A program made the position numbers and the translations under genes. DNA of 64,000 bases from Sphingobacterium sp. lm-10 (GTDB lineage: Bacteria > Bacteroidota > Bacteroidia > Sphingobacteriales > Sphingobacteriaceae), in NCBI RefSeq assembly GCF_023554555.1, contig NZ_JAMJWC010000001.1:1984001-2048000 (forward strand), given 5' to 3'. This document shows positions 1 through 9,755 of the stretch, one piece after another. Within the stretch, counting starts at the first letter, position 1, and every line of letters starts with the position of its first letter. The notes beneath the pieces were generated by a model, which did not search any database, had not been told where the DNA came from, and saw only the letters and a program-made list of their open reading frames with translations.

Positions 1-723
1 CCAGGCTGGAGATTCCGCCACGGTGATACCGGTTATATTGACGCCTGCGTAACGTGGCGCATCTTCCGGTGAGCGCACTTCTACCACCGTACTTACATTT
101 TGCGATTCTTCGACAGAAGTTGTATTGATAGGCAGTAATCCTTTACGGAAATAAGCCGCCAGATCGCGTGCAACACCCAGATGTGAGGCTGCATCAGCAC
201 GGTTCGGTGTCAAGCCGATTTCAAAACAAAAATCGTCTTCCATCTGATAGAAATCCTTTACCAATAAACCAGGAACAGTTCCTTCTGGCAATTCGACAAT
301 GCCGGCATGAGATGTACCCAAGCCTACTTCGTCTTCTCCACACAACATCCCTTCGGATACTTCTCCACGGATTTTTGATTTTGTAATCTTAAATGGTTCG
401 CCGTTACTTGGATGGCATACTGCTCCCGGAGGCGCTACGATCACTTTCAATCCAGCGCGACAGTTGGGCGCTCCACATACAATATGAAGCGGCTCGGCTG
501 CACCCACATTCACCGTGGTGATTTGCAACTTATCAGCATTAGGATGGCGCTCGCAGGTTAATACTTCGCCTACTATCAGCCCTTCCAATCCGCCAGGAAT
601 ACTTTGCACTTTGTCTACCGCCTCTACCTCCAGACCAATATCGGTCAATATCAGAGACAGCTCTTCGGGTGTATATGGAGTGATATCGATAAAATTCTTA
701 AGCCAATTATAGGAAATCTTCAT
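1..723 (-). CDS. pheT: Phenylalanine-tRNA ligase beta subunit (5' part, runs off the window)
   Basis: The reverse strand reads from an ATG at 723 with no stop to base 1, giving about 241 residues. The start MKISYNWLKNFIDI is typical of PheT. It is followed by the EMAP-II/OB-type tRNA-binding domain (about residues 40-155, with HPNADKL and CGAPN motifs) and the beginning of the B3/B4 region with the LTPNRADA motif. PheT pairs with PheS to charge tRNA-Phe in the cytoplasm; this arm binds tRNA and the later part edits Tyr-tRNA. The C-terminal two thirds lie outside the window. A TATATTTG box on the same strand at 745-752 suits its promoter. It is divergent from valS. Identity is secure; the 3' end is not visible. 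Confidence 0.95.
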   Translation of the reverse strand, partial: MKISYNWLKNFIDITPYTPEELSLILTDIGLEVEAVDKVQSIPGGLEGLIVGEVLTCERHPNADKLQITTVNVGAAEPLHIVCGAPNCRAGLKVIVAPPGAVCHPSNGEPFKITKSKIRGEVSEGMLCGEDEVGLGTSHAGIVELPEGTVPGLLVKDFYQMEDDFCFEIGLTPNRADAASHLGVARDLAAYFRKGLLPINTTSVEESQNVSTVVEVRSPEDAPRYAGVNITGITVAESPAW

Positions 724-744
724 GCTGATTCTTTTTTCGTGGTA

Positions 745-752
745 CAAATATA
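745..752 (-). promoter_or_regulatory. -7 box of the pheT promoter
   Basis: TATATTTG on the reverse strand fits the Bacteroidota consensus TAnnTTTG and lies 21 bases before the pheT ATG. No clear -33 TTG is seen at the usual distance. Assigned by motif only. Confidence 0.5.
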
Positions 753-817
753 GAATTTTACGCTAAAATATGGAGCCTACTATCGTATTGCACATCGCAT
801 AAATCAAGATTAATCCC

Positions 818-825
818 TATTTTTG
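818..825 (+). promoter_or_regulatory. -7 box of the valS promoter
   Basis: TATTTTTG fits TAnnTTTG and ends 27 bases before the valS ATG. The nearest upstream TTG (788-790) is 27 bases away, longer than the usual 19-21, so only the -7 part is convincing. Confidence 0.5.
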
Positions 826-852
826 TTGCTTTATTTTTATGCATAATCAAAG

Positions 853-3468
853 ATGAGTATAGCGAAAACATATAGTCCTAAAGAAGCCGAAAACAAATGG
901 TACGCCTACTGGAAAGAGAATGGATTTTTCCGTTCTGTACCCGACGATAGAGAGCCGTACACGATTGTGATGCCTCCTCCTAATGTGACTGGCGTGCTTC
1001 ATATGGGACATATGTTAAACAATACGATTCAAGATGTATTGATCCGTAAAGCACGTATGCAGGGTAAGAATGCCTGCTGGGTGCCTGGTACAGATCATGC
1101 ATCTATCGCGACGGAAGCGAAAGTAGTCGCGATGCTGAAAGAGAAAGGCATTAATAAAAAAGACATCTCCCGCGAAGACTTTTTGAACTACGCTTGGGAG
1201 TGGAAAGAGAAATACGGAGGCATTATCCTCAAACAATTAGAAAAACTGGGTGCTTCCTGCGATTGGGACCGCACCAAGTTTACGATGGATCCTGATCTTT
1301 CTGAGGCCGTTCTGGATACCTTCATCAAGTGGTACGAAGCCGGTTATATTTATCGTGGTGTACGGATGGTAAACTGGGATCCACAAGGAAAAACCGCCCT
1401 TTCGGATGAGGAAGTGATCCGCAAAGAAGTCAACCAAAAATTGTATTATATCCGCTATCAGATCAAAGATAGCGAAGAGCATATTGTCATTGCCACGACG
1501 CGTCCGGAAACCATCATGGCCGATTCGGCGATCTGTATCAACCCGAACGACGAGCGCTATGCAAACCTAAAAGGAAAAACGGTATTCGTACCGATCATCA
1601 ACCGAGAAATCCCGGTTATATTGGACGAATATGTGGAGATGGATTTTGGAACAGGTTGTTTGAAAGTAACTCCAGCACATGATCTTAACGATTATGAACT
1701 GGGACAAAAACACAATCTACCGGTGATCGACATTTTGAATGATGATGGTACGCTGAATGAAAAAGCAGAAATCTTCGTCGGTGAAGATCGTTTTATCGCA
1801 CGCAAAAAGGTAGCCAAGCAACTGGACGAGATTGGTCAGTTAGAAAAAGTGGAAGATTACGTTTCTCAGGTAGGCTTTTCGGAACGTACCGACGCCGCTA
1901 TAGAGCCAAAATTATCCATGCAATGGTGGTTGAAGATGGAAAACCTCTCTAAGCCTGCCTTGGATTATGTGCAGGATGGCACGATAAACCTGATACCAGA
2001 TAAGTTTTTTGCCTCCTACAAACATTGGATGGAGAATGTGAAAGATTGGTGTATCTCTCGCCAACTTTGGTGGGGTCAGCGTATTCCGGCTTGGTACAAC
2101 GACCGCAACGAGTGGGTAGTTGCAAAAACGGAAGAAGGCGCGAAAGACGCATTTGCTAAAGAAGGTAAATCAACGGATGGACTACGCCAAGAGGATGACG
2201 TATTGGACACCTGGTTTTCATCTGCTTTGTGGCCGATGTCGGTCTTCGACGGTGTGCGCAATCCTGATAATGCGGAGTTTAACTACTATTATCCTACGAA
2301 CGATTTAGTCACCGCACCGGAGATTTTATTTTTCTGGGTAGCACGTATGATCATCGCAGGCCACGATTACACGCAAAAACCACCGTTCCGCAATGTATAC
2401 CTTACCGGGATAGTGCGGGATAAGCAAGGTCGCAAAATGTCCAAATCGTTGGGCAATTCGCCGGATCCAATCGAATTGATGGAGCAGTATGGTACGGATG
2501 GCGTGCGAGTCGGCATGTTGTTGTCTTCGCCAGCGGGCAACGACTTAATGTTTGATGTATCGTATTGTGAGCAAGGACGAAATTTCGCGAATAAGGTATG
2601 GAATGCCTTTCGCCTGGTGAAGGGATGGGAAACCACCGATAGCCCAGCGACTGATGCGCAAAAACTGGCTGCCGATTGGTTCGAAAACCGCTTCAATCAG
2701 GCGTTGGTAGAGATCGAGGATCATTTTGCTCATTATCGTCTTTCTGATGCCTTGATGACGACGTATAAACTGATCTGGGATGATTTCTGCGCATGGTATT
2801 TGGAACTGGTAAAACCAGCCTATCAAGCGCCGATAGAGCGAGAAACATTGGATACGGTAAAGCGATTGTTTGAACGCGTTCTGACGTTGGCACATCCTTT
2901 TATGCCTTTCTTAACAGAAGAACTTTGGCATGATGAGCTATTTGGTGAACGTGCGCCTCAGGACTGCATTATCGTCGCTTCGTACCCAGAAGTAGGAGCA
3001 ATAGATGAGATCCTTATCAAAGAATTTGCCACCGTACAGCAGATTATCTCTGAAGTGCGCAACATCCGAAATGCGAAAGGCATTTCTCCTAAAATAGGAT
3101 TGCCATTAGCGATCAATGCGACTAATATAGACTTCAAGCGGTACAGCGAAAGTATTACCAAGTTGGCTAACATTGCTGAACTGACGTTTGTAAAAGAAAA
3201 GGTGTCTGGTGCTGTGAGCTTCCTAGCGGGCAAAGACGAATGTTACGTCGCGCTAGAAAACAATATTGACGTGGATGCAGAACGGGAACGCATTACCAAA
3301 GAGATTGCCTACCTGCAGGGCTTCCTAATATCAGTAGATAAGAAGTTGGGCAATGAGCGCTTTATGCAAAATGCCAAACCAGATGTGGTGCAGAATGAGC
3401 AAAACAAAAAGTCTGATGCAATTACCAAGCTGCAGATTTTGGAAGAAAGTTTGGCTAGCTTGAGTTAG
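853..3468 (+). CDS. valS: Valine-tRNA ligase
   Basis: 871-residue class I aminoacyl-tRNA synthetase that charges tRNA-Val in the cytoplasm. Visible landmarks: HIGH-type motif HMGH at residues 50-53 inside PPPNVTGVLHMGH, the CP1 editing domain (about 210-350, with ATTRPET), the KMSKS loop at 528-532, the anticodon-binding helical domain (about 600-740) and a C-terminal coiled coil (about 810-870) typical of ValRS. The length is normal for bacterial ValRS. The ATG at 853 is preceded by a -7 box at 818-825 and no obvious Shine-Dalgarno site. It is transcribed alone; the next gene on this strand is folK, 2.9 kb away. Confidence 0.98.
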   Translation: MSIAKTYSPKEAENKWYAYWKENGFFRSVPDDREPYTIVMPPPNVTGVLHMGHMLNNTIQDVLIRKARMQGKNACWVPGTDHASIATEAKVVAMLKEKGINKKDISREDFLNYAWEWKEKYGGIILKQLEKLGASCDWDRTKFTMDPDLSEAVLDTFIKWYEAGYIYRGVRMVNWDPQGKTALSDEEVIRKEVNQKLYYIRYQIKDSEEHIVIATTRPETIMADSAICINPNDERYANLKGKTVFVPIINREIPVILDEYVEMDFGTGCLKVTPAHDLNDYELGQKHNLPVIDILNDDGTLNEKAEIFVGEDRFIARKKVAKQLDEIGQLEKVEDYVSQVGFSERTDAAIEPKLSMQWWLKMENLSKPALDYVQDGTINLIPDKFFASYKHWMENVKDWCISRQLWWGQRIPAWYNDRNEWVVAKTEEGAKDAFAKEGKSTDGLRQEDDVLDTWFSSALWPMSVFDGVRNPDNAEFNYYYPTNDLVTAPEILFFWVARMIIAGHDYTQKPPFRNVYLTGIVRDKQGRKMSKSLGNSPDPIELMEQYGTDGVRVGMLLSSPAGNDLMFDVSYCEQGRNFANKVWNAFRLVKGWETTDSPATDAQKLAADWFENRFNQALVEIEDHFAHYRLSDALMTTYKLIWDDFCAWYLELVKPAYQAPIERETLDTVKRLFERVLTLAHPFMPFLTEELWHDELFGERAPQDCIIVASYPEVGAIDEILIKEFATVQQIISEVRNIRNAKGISPKIGLPLAINATNIDFKRYSESITKLANIAELTFVKEKVSGAVSFLAGKDECYVALENNIDVDAERERITKEIAYLQGFLISVDKKLGNERFMQNAKPDVVQNEQNKKSDAITKLQILEESLASLS

Positions 3469-3517
3469 ATAAGGAGTTAATAATTGAGTTGATAGAGTTG
3501 AGAAAGTTGATACTTTA

Positions 3518-3682
3518 GATTGCCGCACCCTCGTTCCTCCGGTTCGCAAGGACGTGGCTTTCTTTTTGATTCTCGTTCTCCTGTCACGCCGTCATTGCGC
3601 GGAGGAACGACAAAGCAATCTATTTTAATTACAGCTATAGAAAAAGATTGCCGCACCCTCGTGCCTCTTGTTCGCAAGGACG
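3518..3682. repeat. Cluster of three palindrome-related repeat units behind valS
   Basis: Units at 3518-3554 and 3646-3682 share GATTGCCGCACCCTCGT and TTCGCAAGGACG. The unit at 3589-3620 is a related sequence in the opposite orientation (GTCATTGCGCGGAGGAACGA then CAAAGCAATC). Together they look like degenerate copies of a short palindromic element of the GTCATTGCG...GAGGAACGA...AGCAATC type that occurs dispersed in many bacterial genomes. There is no transposase and no credible ORF. Probably a non-autonomous dispersed repeat (REP/MITE-like); its genome copy number cannot be seen here. Confidence 0.6.
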
Positions 3683-3687
3683 TAAAT

Positions 3688-3726
3688 AACAAGAGCCTTG
3701 CCGATGAAATCGGCGAGGCTCTTGTT
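3688..3726. terminator. Strong hairpin, likely bidirectional terminator
   Basis: An 18-base arm starting AACAAGAGCC pairs with ATCGGCGAGGCTCTTGTT across a three-base loop, with one G-T pair. It lies between valS and the small reverse-strand gene at 3768-3899. The flanks are only moderately T-rich, so termination is inferred from position and stem strength. Confidence 0.55.
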
Positions 3727-3767
3727 AATACATGTACCACACTTATATGTGGCCACCTCAAATTTAA

Positions 3768-3899
3768 TTAAGAGGTTAAATAAGCCAGCAGCGCAATTAC
3801 AGCACCGCCAATAATGATGATCCATTTATTTACACCACCGCCGTGCGCTCCTTCTTGGCTTTTAAACTTATACTCTCTTTTATATTTATCTAAATCCAT
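3768..3899 (-). CDS. Small single-pass membrane protein, 43 residues
   Basis: Reverse-strand ORF starting with ATG at 3899 and ending with TAA at 3768-3770. The protein begins MDLDKYKREYKFKSQEGAHG, a charged cytoplasmic-looking head, followed by GGVNKW and a hydrophobic helix (about residues 26-41: WIIIIGGAVIALLAYL). A clear GGAGGT Shine-Dalgarno sequence (complement of 3904-3909) lies a few bases before the ATG. That is unusual in this window and supports real translation. The strong hairpin at 3688-3726 follows the gene. Function unknown; small single-helix proteins of this kind are common near Bacteroidota housekeeping genes. No paralogue is visible here. Confidence 0.65.
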   Translation of the reverse strand: MDLDKYKREYKFKSQEGAHGGGVNKWIIIIGGAVIALLAYLTS

Positions 3900-3950
3900 T
3901 TTTTACCTCCTTTTATATAAGATGAAATAAATAGTATGATTCCACAAAAA

Positions 3951-4424
3951 TTATTCGTGATGATACGGTTCCCCACGCATAATAGAATAAGCACGATATA
4001 GCTGTTCTGCAAAAAAAAGGCGAATCATCTGGTGTGAGAAAGTCATTTTTGATAAAGACAATAAGCCGTTAGCGCGTGCATACACTCTCTCGCTAAATCC
4101 GTAAGGCCCACCTATCACGACGACCATGTGCTGTACATTACTAACCATGTTTCTTTCCAGAAGTTTTGAAAAATCGACAGATCGGTATTGCTGCCCCTTC
4201 TCATCGAGCAGCATTAAAGTGTCTGAATTATCTACTTGTTTCAAGATAAGATCTGCTTCTTTCTCCTTTTGTTGATCCTGACTCAGATTTTTGCTGTTCT
4301 TAACATCTGGAATCACCATGATATTAAACTTAACGTAGTGAATCAGCCGTTTGGTATACTTTGCTATCCCCTCTTCAATATATTTTTCGTCTGTCTTCCC
4401 TACGCATATTAGCGTCACCTTCAT
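3951..4424 (-). CDS. rlmH: 23S rRNA pseudouridine-1915 N3-methyltransferase RlmH
   Basis: 157-residue SPOUT-class methyltransferase that uses SAM to methylate pseudouridine 1915 in helix 69 of 23S rRNA, acting on assembled 70S ribosomes. Family marks: start MKVTLICVGKT, the knot/SAM-binding segment IGGPYGFS (about 104-111), and the C-terminal tail MTFSHQMIRLFFAEQLYRA ending in GEPYHHE, which is almost invariant in RlmH (former YbeA). The length matches the family. The start lies 3 bases after the sppA stop, so the two genes are an operon with sppA first. Confidence 0.96.
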   Translation of the reverse strand: MKVTLICVGKTDEKYIEEGIAKYTKRLIHYVKFNIMVIPDVKNSKNLSQDQQKEKEADLILKQVDNSDTLMLLDEKGQQYRSVDFSKLLERNMVSNVQHMVVVIGGPYGFSERVYARANGLLSLSKMTFSHQMIRLFFAEQLYRAYSIMRGEPYHHE

Positions 4425-4427
4425 GCC

Positions 4428-6197
4428 TTAATATATTTCTATTTCGTAAGGAATACGAGCCTGTATGCCCGTATTTTGCATCACACGTTTCAAATCATTT
4501 ACGTAGCGTACGTGCTCCCCTAATTCATCCTTCAATAACCACATTTTCACCTTTTCTTTAGAGCTGCTGAATATCGATTCGAATGGATCTTTTGTGCGTG
4601 GGTATTCTGATACTTTGTAATTTTCTAGTTTAGCCATTTTTGCTGCGCTTTTGATGGCGTCATCCAAGGTTCCTAAGCGATCCACTAAACCTAATTCGAT
4701 AGCCTGTGTGCCTGTCCATACACGCCCTTGTCCAATACTATCCACTTGCGCTACCGTCAGTCCACGACCATCCGCCACGCGCTGCATAAATTGTTGGTAA
4801 ATACGATTCACACCGCCTTGAATAATTGTTCTTTCTTCCGAAGTCATCGGACGATCCACATTCACATCTGCGTAAGGGCCGGTTTTTACGACATCAAAAT
4901 GCAAACCTAGTTTGTTGTTGAATAGGTTTTGTAAGTTAGGGATCAATCCAAATACCCCGATAGAGCCCGTAAGGGTACCTGCATCAGCAAAAATAGAATC
5001 TGCTGCCGCAGAAATATAATAACCTCCTGAAGCGGCATAATCACCCATGGATACAATGACAGGTTTCGCCTGCTTAGCTAGGCTCACTTCGCGCCAGATT
5101 AAATCAGACGCCAAAGCGGATCCTCCTGGAGAATTAACGCGTAAGACAATCGCTTTTACCTTATCATCTTCCCGAAGCTTACGCAATTCACGAGATAAAG
5201 ACTCCCCACCAATTTGTTCAGCACCTGACGTATTACCATCCACAATATCTCCAAAAGCGTATAATACCGCGATACGGCCAGATCCAGCAGAACTACCTGC
5301 GTCAGCCGATTTACGATATTCGAGTAAAGAAATAGAGGATAAATCTTTCTTTTGGTCTATACCCACTTTTTCCTTTAGTTTGGCTAACAATTGATCGCGA
5401 TAAAGTAGACTATCTACAAACTGTTGTTTTACGGCATCTTCAGGGAATTGGATCAAGTAATCGTTGGCCACTTGGCGAACCGCTTGCTCGTCCAAAGAGC
5501 GTGATGTAGCGATATCGCTTACGAAGCTGTCGTACAGGCTATTTAGGTATGCATTCACTTGCAAGCGATTGGCCGCACTCATTTCATTAAGGATAAACGG
5601 TTCGACGGCACTTTTATAGGTACCTACTTTCACCACCTGCATTTCTACGCCCAATTTGTCCAATGCATCTTTCATAAACATCACCGAGCTGGATAAACCT
5701 CGAAAATCGACGGAACCAACTGGGCTAATATAGATTTCGTTGGCCACAGAAGATACATAGTAAGCCTTTTGCGTCATCACGTCACTATAAGAAACTATAA
5801 ACTTGCCCGACTCTTTGAAGTCTATCAAGGCATTGCGTATGGCACGTAAGGTTGCGAAACCAGCATTGACGGTAGACACGTTGAGGTAAATACCTTTGAT
5901 GTTACTATCTGTTTTAGCGGCTTTAATACGTGACACGATATCGTTCAAGCCTATGGAGCGCGTATCTGGACTACCGGGGATATTGATATCCTCAAAAGGA
6001 GAAGGCACTGTTTTTTCCGTAATCTGATGATCCAATGTAACGTGCAACACCGAGTTGGCAGAAACCGTAGGTTCGCCGCCAGAACCTAATGAAGATACCA
6101 TGGCTGTAATAATGCCCACAAATACAATCACCACTAGAATGGACGAAATAATAACACCAACTACCGTGGCGAGTACATACTTAAAAAATTGCTTCAT
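4428..6197 (-). CDS. sppA: Signal peptide peptidase SppA (67 kDa type)
   Basis: 589 residues. SppA is a membrane-anchored serine protease that degrades cleaved signal peptides on the outer face of the inner membrane. One N-terminal transmembrane helix (about 8-35) is followed by tandem ClpP-like domains. The catalytic Lys of the first half is in VGTYKSAVEPF (K195) and the catalytic Ser of the second half in GDYAASGGYY (S390), the arrangement known for the long E. coli-type enzyme. Both residues are present, so it should be active. It is first gene of a two-gene unit with rlmH. No clear TAnnTTTG box is seen in the 140 bases before the start. Confidence 0.95.
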   Translation of the reverse strand: MKQFFKYVLATVVGVIISSILVVIVFVGIITAMVSSLGSGGEPTVSANSVLHVTLDHQITEKTVPSPFEDINIPGSPDTRSIGLNDIVSRIKAAKTDSNIKGIYLNVSTVNAGFATLRAIRNALIDFKESGKFIVSYSDVMTQKAYYVSSVANEIYISPVGSVDFRGLSSSVMFMKDALDKLGVEMQVVKVGTYKSAVEPFILNEMSAANRLQVNAYLNSLYDSFVSDIATSRSLDEQAVRQVANDYLIQFPEDAVKQQFVDSLLYRDQLLAKLKEKVGIDQKKDLSSISLLEYRKSADAGSSAGSGRIAVLYAFGDIVDGNTSGAEQIGGESLSRELRKLREDDKVKAIVLRVNSPGGSALASDLIWREVSLAKQAKPVIVSMGDYAASGGYYISAAADSIFADAGTLTGSIGVFGLIPNLQNLFNNKLGLHFDVVKTGPYADVNVDRPMTSEERTIIQGGVNRIYQQFMQRVADGRGLTVAQVDSIGQGRVWTGTQAIELGLVDRLGTLDDAIKSAAKMAKLENYKVSEYPRTKDPFESIFSSSKEKVKMWLLKDELGEHVRYVNDLKRVMQNTGIQARIPYEIEIY

Positions 6198-6314
6198 ACG
6201 GATTGACGTGAATGTGTGGTAAATCTAAAAGAAAAGCGCAAATAATAAAAGGAAATTCGTTTGATATGGACTGGTATTATAAAAAATTGTAAATAGATTT
6301 TCACTTATCCTTCT

Positions 6315-6322
6315 TAACTTTA
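6315..6322 (+). promoter_or_regulatory. Possible -7 box of folK
   Basis: TAACTTTA is one base off TAnnTTTG and ends 16 bases before the folK ATG. The same variant sequence also lies before the PEP-enzyme gene (reverse, 25852-25859) and the Cys-rich lipoprotein gene (reverse, 42944-42951), which makes it a little more believable. Confidence 0.35.
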
Positions 6323-6338
6323 CATATAGTTAAAAGAA

Positions 6339-6821
6339 ATGAATAGCACATACTTATTGTTAGGGGCAAATTTGGGAAATCCTACGCAGCAGCTACAGGC
6401 AGCTCGAATCGAAATCGAAGCACAGATTGGCCAGATGATGCAAGCTTCCAGTTTATACCAATCCGACGCATGGGGTATTGAGGATCAGCCTACATTTCTG
6501 AACCAGGTTTTGTTCATACAAACTACCTTATCGGCAAATGAACTATTAGCAGCCTGCCAGCATATTGAAAACAAATTGGGTCGTGTACGAGAGATAAAAT
6601 GGGGGGCTCGTGTGATTGATATTGATATCTTGTATTTCAACCATGACATCGTGGAAGAGGTGCATTTAACAATTCCTCACCCCTATATCAGCGAAAGAAA
6701 TTTTACATTAGTCCCATTGGTTGAGATCGCACCGAATTATATCCACCCTATGTTAAACAAAACAAATTTTGAATTGCTTAGGCAAAGTAATGATACATCT
6801 TTAGTTCACCAAGTTTTATGA
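6339..6821 (+). CDS. folK: 2-amino-4-hydroxy-6-hydroxymethyldihydropteridine diphosphokinase (HPPK)
   Basis: 160 residues; transfers pyrophosphate from ATP to hydroxymethyldihydropterin in folate synthesis, in the cytoplasm. Family features: N-terminal YLLLGANLGN, the SSLYQSDAWG segment, and the Mg/ATP-binding motif RVIDIDILYF (91-100) carrying the paired Asp residues D94 and D96, then HPYISERNFTLVPL. All key residues are present and the length is normal. Its TGA overlaps the ATG of the next gene (ATGA), so the two are translationally coupled. Divergent from sppA. Confidence 0.95.
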   Translation: MNSTYLLLGANLGNPTQQLQAARIEIEAQIGQMMQASSLYQSDAWGIEDQPTFLNQVLFIQTTLSANELLAACQHIENKLGRVREIKWGARVIDIDILYFNHDIVEEVHLTIPHPYISERNFTLVPLVEIAPNYIHPMLNKTNFELLRQSNDTSLVHQVL

Positions 6822-7174
6822 ATAGTTATACCTATATCAAACCCGAGATGATCAAGACCAATATGCTGGGCGACGAGCAGATGATCAAGACTTTTATTGG
6901 GATGTATTTAACCCATTGCCAAACGGATTTCTCAAACCTTAGCCAAGCAATCGATCAGAAAGATTTGGCAGCAATCGCTTCTAAGGCACATCACATAAAG
7001 CCCACAATGGCATATATCGGAGCAAATGACCTTCATGTACAGTTTCATGAATTGGAGTCATCCGCCCGTACCGGAGTGAAGTTAGCCGTGATTATGCCAA
7101 TTTTTCAAACATTGAAAATAAACTTTCATGCTATGATGCAAGAACTGGATCATTTTTATAACACCTTAGCGTAA
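6818..7174 (+). CDS. Histidine phosphotransfer (Hpt) domain protein
   Basis: 118-residue all-helical protein. The segment SKAHHIKPTMAYIGA (56-70) fits the Hpt pattern AHxxK, with H58 as the likely phosphorylated residue and K61 as the conserved Lys. Such stand-alone Hpt proteins pass phosphate between receiver domains in multistep phosphorelays. It overlaps folK by four bases, an arrangement that says little about partners; no kinase or response regulator lies in this window. It ends 3 bases from the convergent pssA. The fold assignment is fairly firm, the pathway unknown. Confidence 0.8.
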   Translation: MNSYTYIKPEMIKTNMLGDEQMIKTFIGMYLTHCQTDFSNLSQAIDQKDLAAIASKAHHIKPTMAYIGANDLHVQFHELESSARTGVKLAVIMPIFQTLKINFHAMMQELDHFYNTLA

Positions 7175-7177
7175 CAC

Positions 7178-7861
7178 TCAATTCTTAGCGCCTGCTTCGG
7201 AGAAATGCAAACTGGAAAAGACAATGTAAGCGAGTAGAATAAGTGGCATAGCCAGATATTGGAAGATCGCAAGGAATATGACACTAATTAGTAAGAAGAG
7301 GTACTTATAACGATTGCTCTCCCAGGAGAGGTTACTTACTTTCATAGAAAACAGTTTGATTTCTGAGATCAACAGGTAAGAACTGCAAGCAATGATCGCA
7401 ATTAGTGGGTAGCTTTGGGAAAAGAGTACTGGGAAATGCGCTGCAATAAATGGCAAAGAGATAATCACAAAACTATTCATAGGCGTATTCACACCGATAA
7501 AATCGGTAGTCTGACGTGTATCCACATTAAACTTAGCTAATCGCAGTGCGGAGAAGGCCGTTACCAAATAACCTGCATAAGGTAGAAAAGCAGAAGTGGT
7601 AGTTTCCTGCAGCATCATAAAGAGAATCGTACCGGGCAAGAAGCCGAAACTGATGACATCGGCCAGGGAGTCTAGCTCTTTACCAATCTCAGACCGAACC
7701 TGTAATAAGCGAGCGGCAGTACCGTCTAAGAAATCGAATACCCCACAAGCAATTAAACAATACAATACCCAATCAAACCTTCCTTGATACGCAAAGGAAA
7801 CCCCAACGCACCCGGTCAATAAGTTGAGTGTGGTAATGGTATTTGGAATAAATCGTTTCAT
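7178..7861 (-). CDS. pssA: CDP-diacylglycerol-serine O-phosphatidyltransferase
   Basis: About 227 residues. An integral membrane enzyme that makes phosphatidylserine from CDP-diacylglycerol and serine, the precursor of phosphatidylethanolamine. The CDP-alcohol phosphotransferase signature DG(x2)AR(x8)G(x3)D(x3)D is complete: D46, G47, A50, R51, G60, D64, D68 counted from MKRFIPNTIT. About seven or eight hydrophobic helices follow. An upstream in-frame start at 7888 adds nine residues but lies inside the rho terminator hairpin, so the ATG at 7861 is preferred. It lies downstream of rho on the same strand with that terminator between them. Confidence 0.93.
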   Translation of the reverse strand: MKRFIPNTITTLNLLTGCVGVSFAYQGRFDWVLYCLIACGVFDFLDGTAARLLQVRSEIGKELDSLADVISFGFLPGTILFMMLQETTTSAFLPYAGYLVTAFSALRLAKFNVDTRQTTDFIGVNTPMNSFVIISLPFIAAHFPVLFSQSYPLIAIIACSSYLLISEIKLFSMKVSNLSWESNRYKYLFLLISVIFLAIFQYLAMPLILLAYIVFSSLHFSEAGAKN

Positions 7862-7883
7862 GATTTCTGGTAAAAATATAAAA

Positions 7884-7907
7884 GCCACCTCCGATACCGA
7901 AGGTGGC
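7884..7907 (-). terminator. Intrinsic terminator of rho
   Basis: On the reverse strand GCCACCTTCG pairs with CGGAGGTGGC over a four-base loop and is followed by TTTTATATTTTT. Classic stem plus T-rich tail, located 26 bases after the rho stop and before pssA. Confidence 0.8.
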
Positions 7908-7932
7908 CTAAAATTATAAATTTCGAGTGAGA

Positions 7933-9432
<1,500 letters not shown>

Positions 9433-9755
9433 TAATTTATATGTACAAAATACAGGATTATATTATCGAATTTTATCCTTTTTCGTCATTAACACTTAAA
9501 ACTCTCTCTTTTTGCTAGAACGTTGGAAAGGACGAAACTGTTTGAGGCTTCTTTTTCCAGTAAGGATAAACTTAGAACTGCTACAAAGAAAATCAATCCC
9601 AGCGGCAATTCAAAATTTTAAAAACGTTTTTTCTAAGGATATATGTTATAGCATATATTAAAGCTTGTTTTTAGCTATGCTAAATCGAATGTTCTCAATA
9701 ATCTCTGGTAATAACTCAAATTTATGTGTATGTTTATCAGCGTCAAAAAAATATT
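9433..9755. other. Divergent intergenic region rho / sugar permease
   Basis: 323 bases with no credible gene. It must hold the rho promoter and the permease promoter. Visible items are a 12-base palindrome AAAAACGTTTTT at 9620-9631, an ATATATG/CATATAT inverted pair at 9639-9658 and a TATGTTTA box at 9729-9736 that is one base off the -7 consensus. Short ORFs here have no coding signs. Confidence 0.6.
9620..9631. promoter_or_regulatory. Palindrome, candidate repressor operator of the sugar permease
   Basis: AAAAACGTTTTT is a perfect palindrome centred on CG, the layout of LacI-family operators. It lies about 98 bases before the -7-like box of a sugar permease that is followed by a sugar-kinase-like gene. 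No regulator gene is in the window, so this is only a candidate. Confidence 0.3.

Noticed and set aside
3477..3825. Several short ORFs behind valS
   Set aside because: They consist of the repeat units and hairpin; only the 43-residue ORF at 3768-3899 has a start site and a sensible protein.
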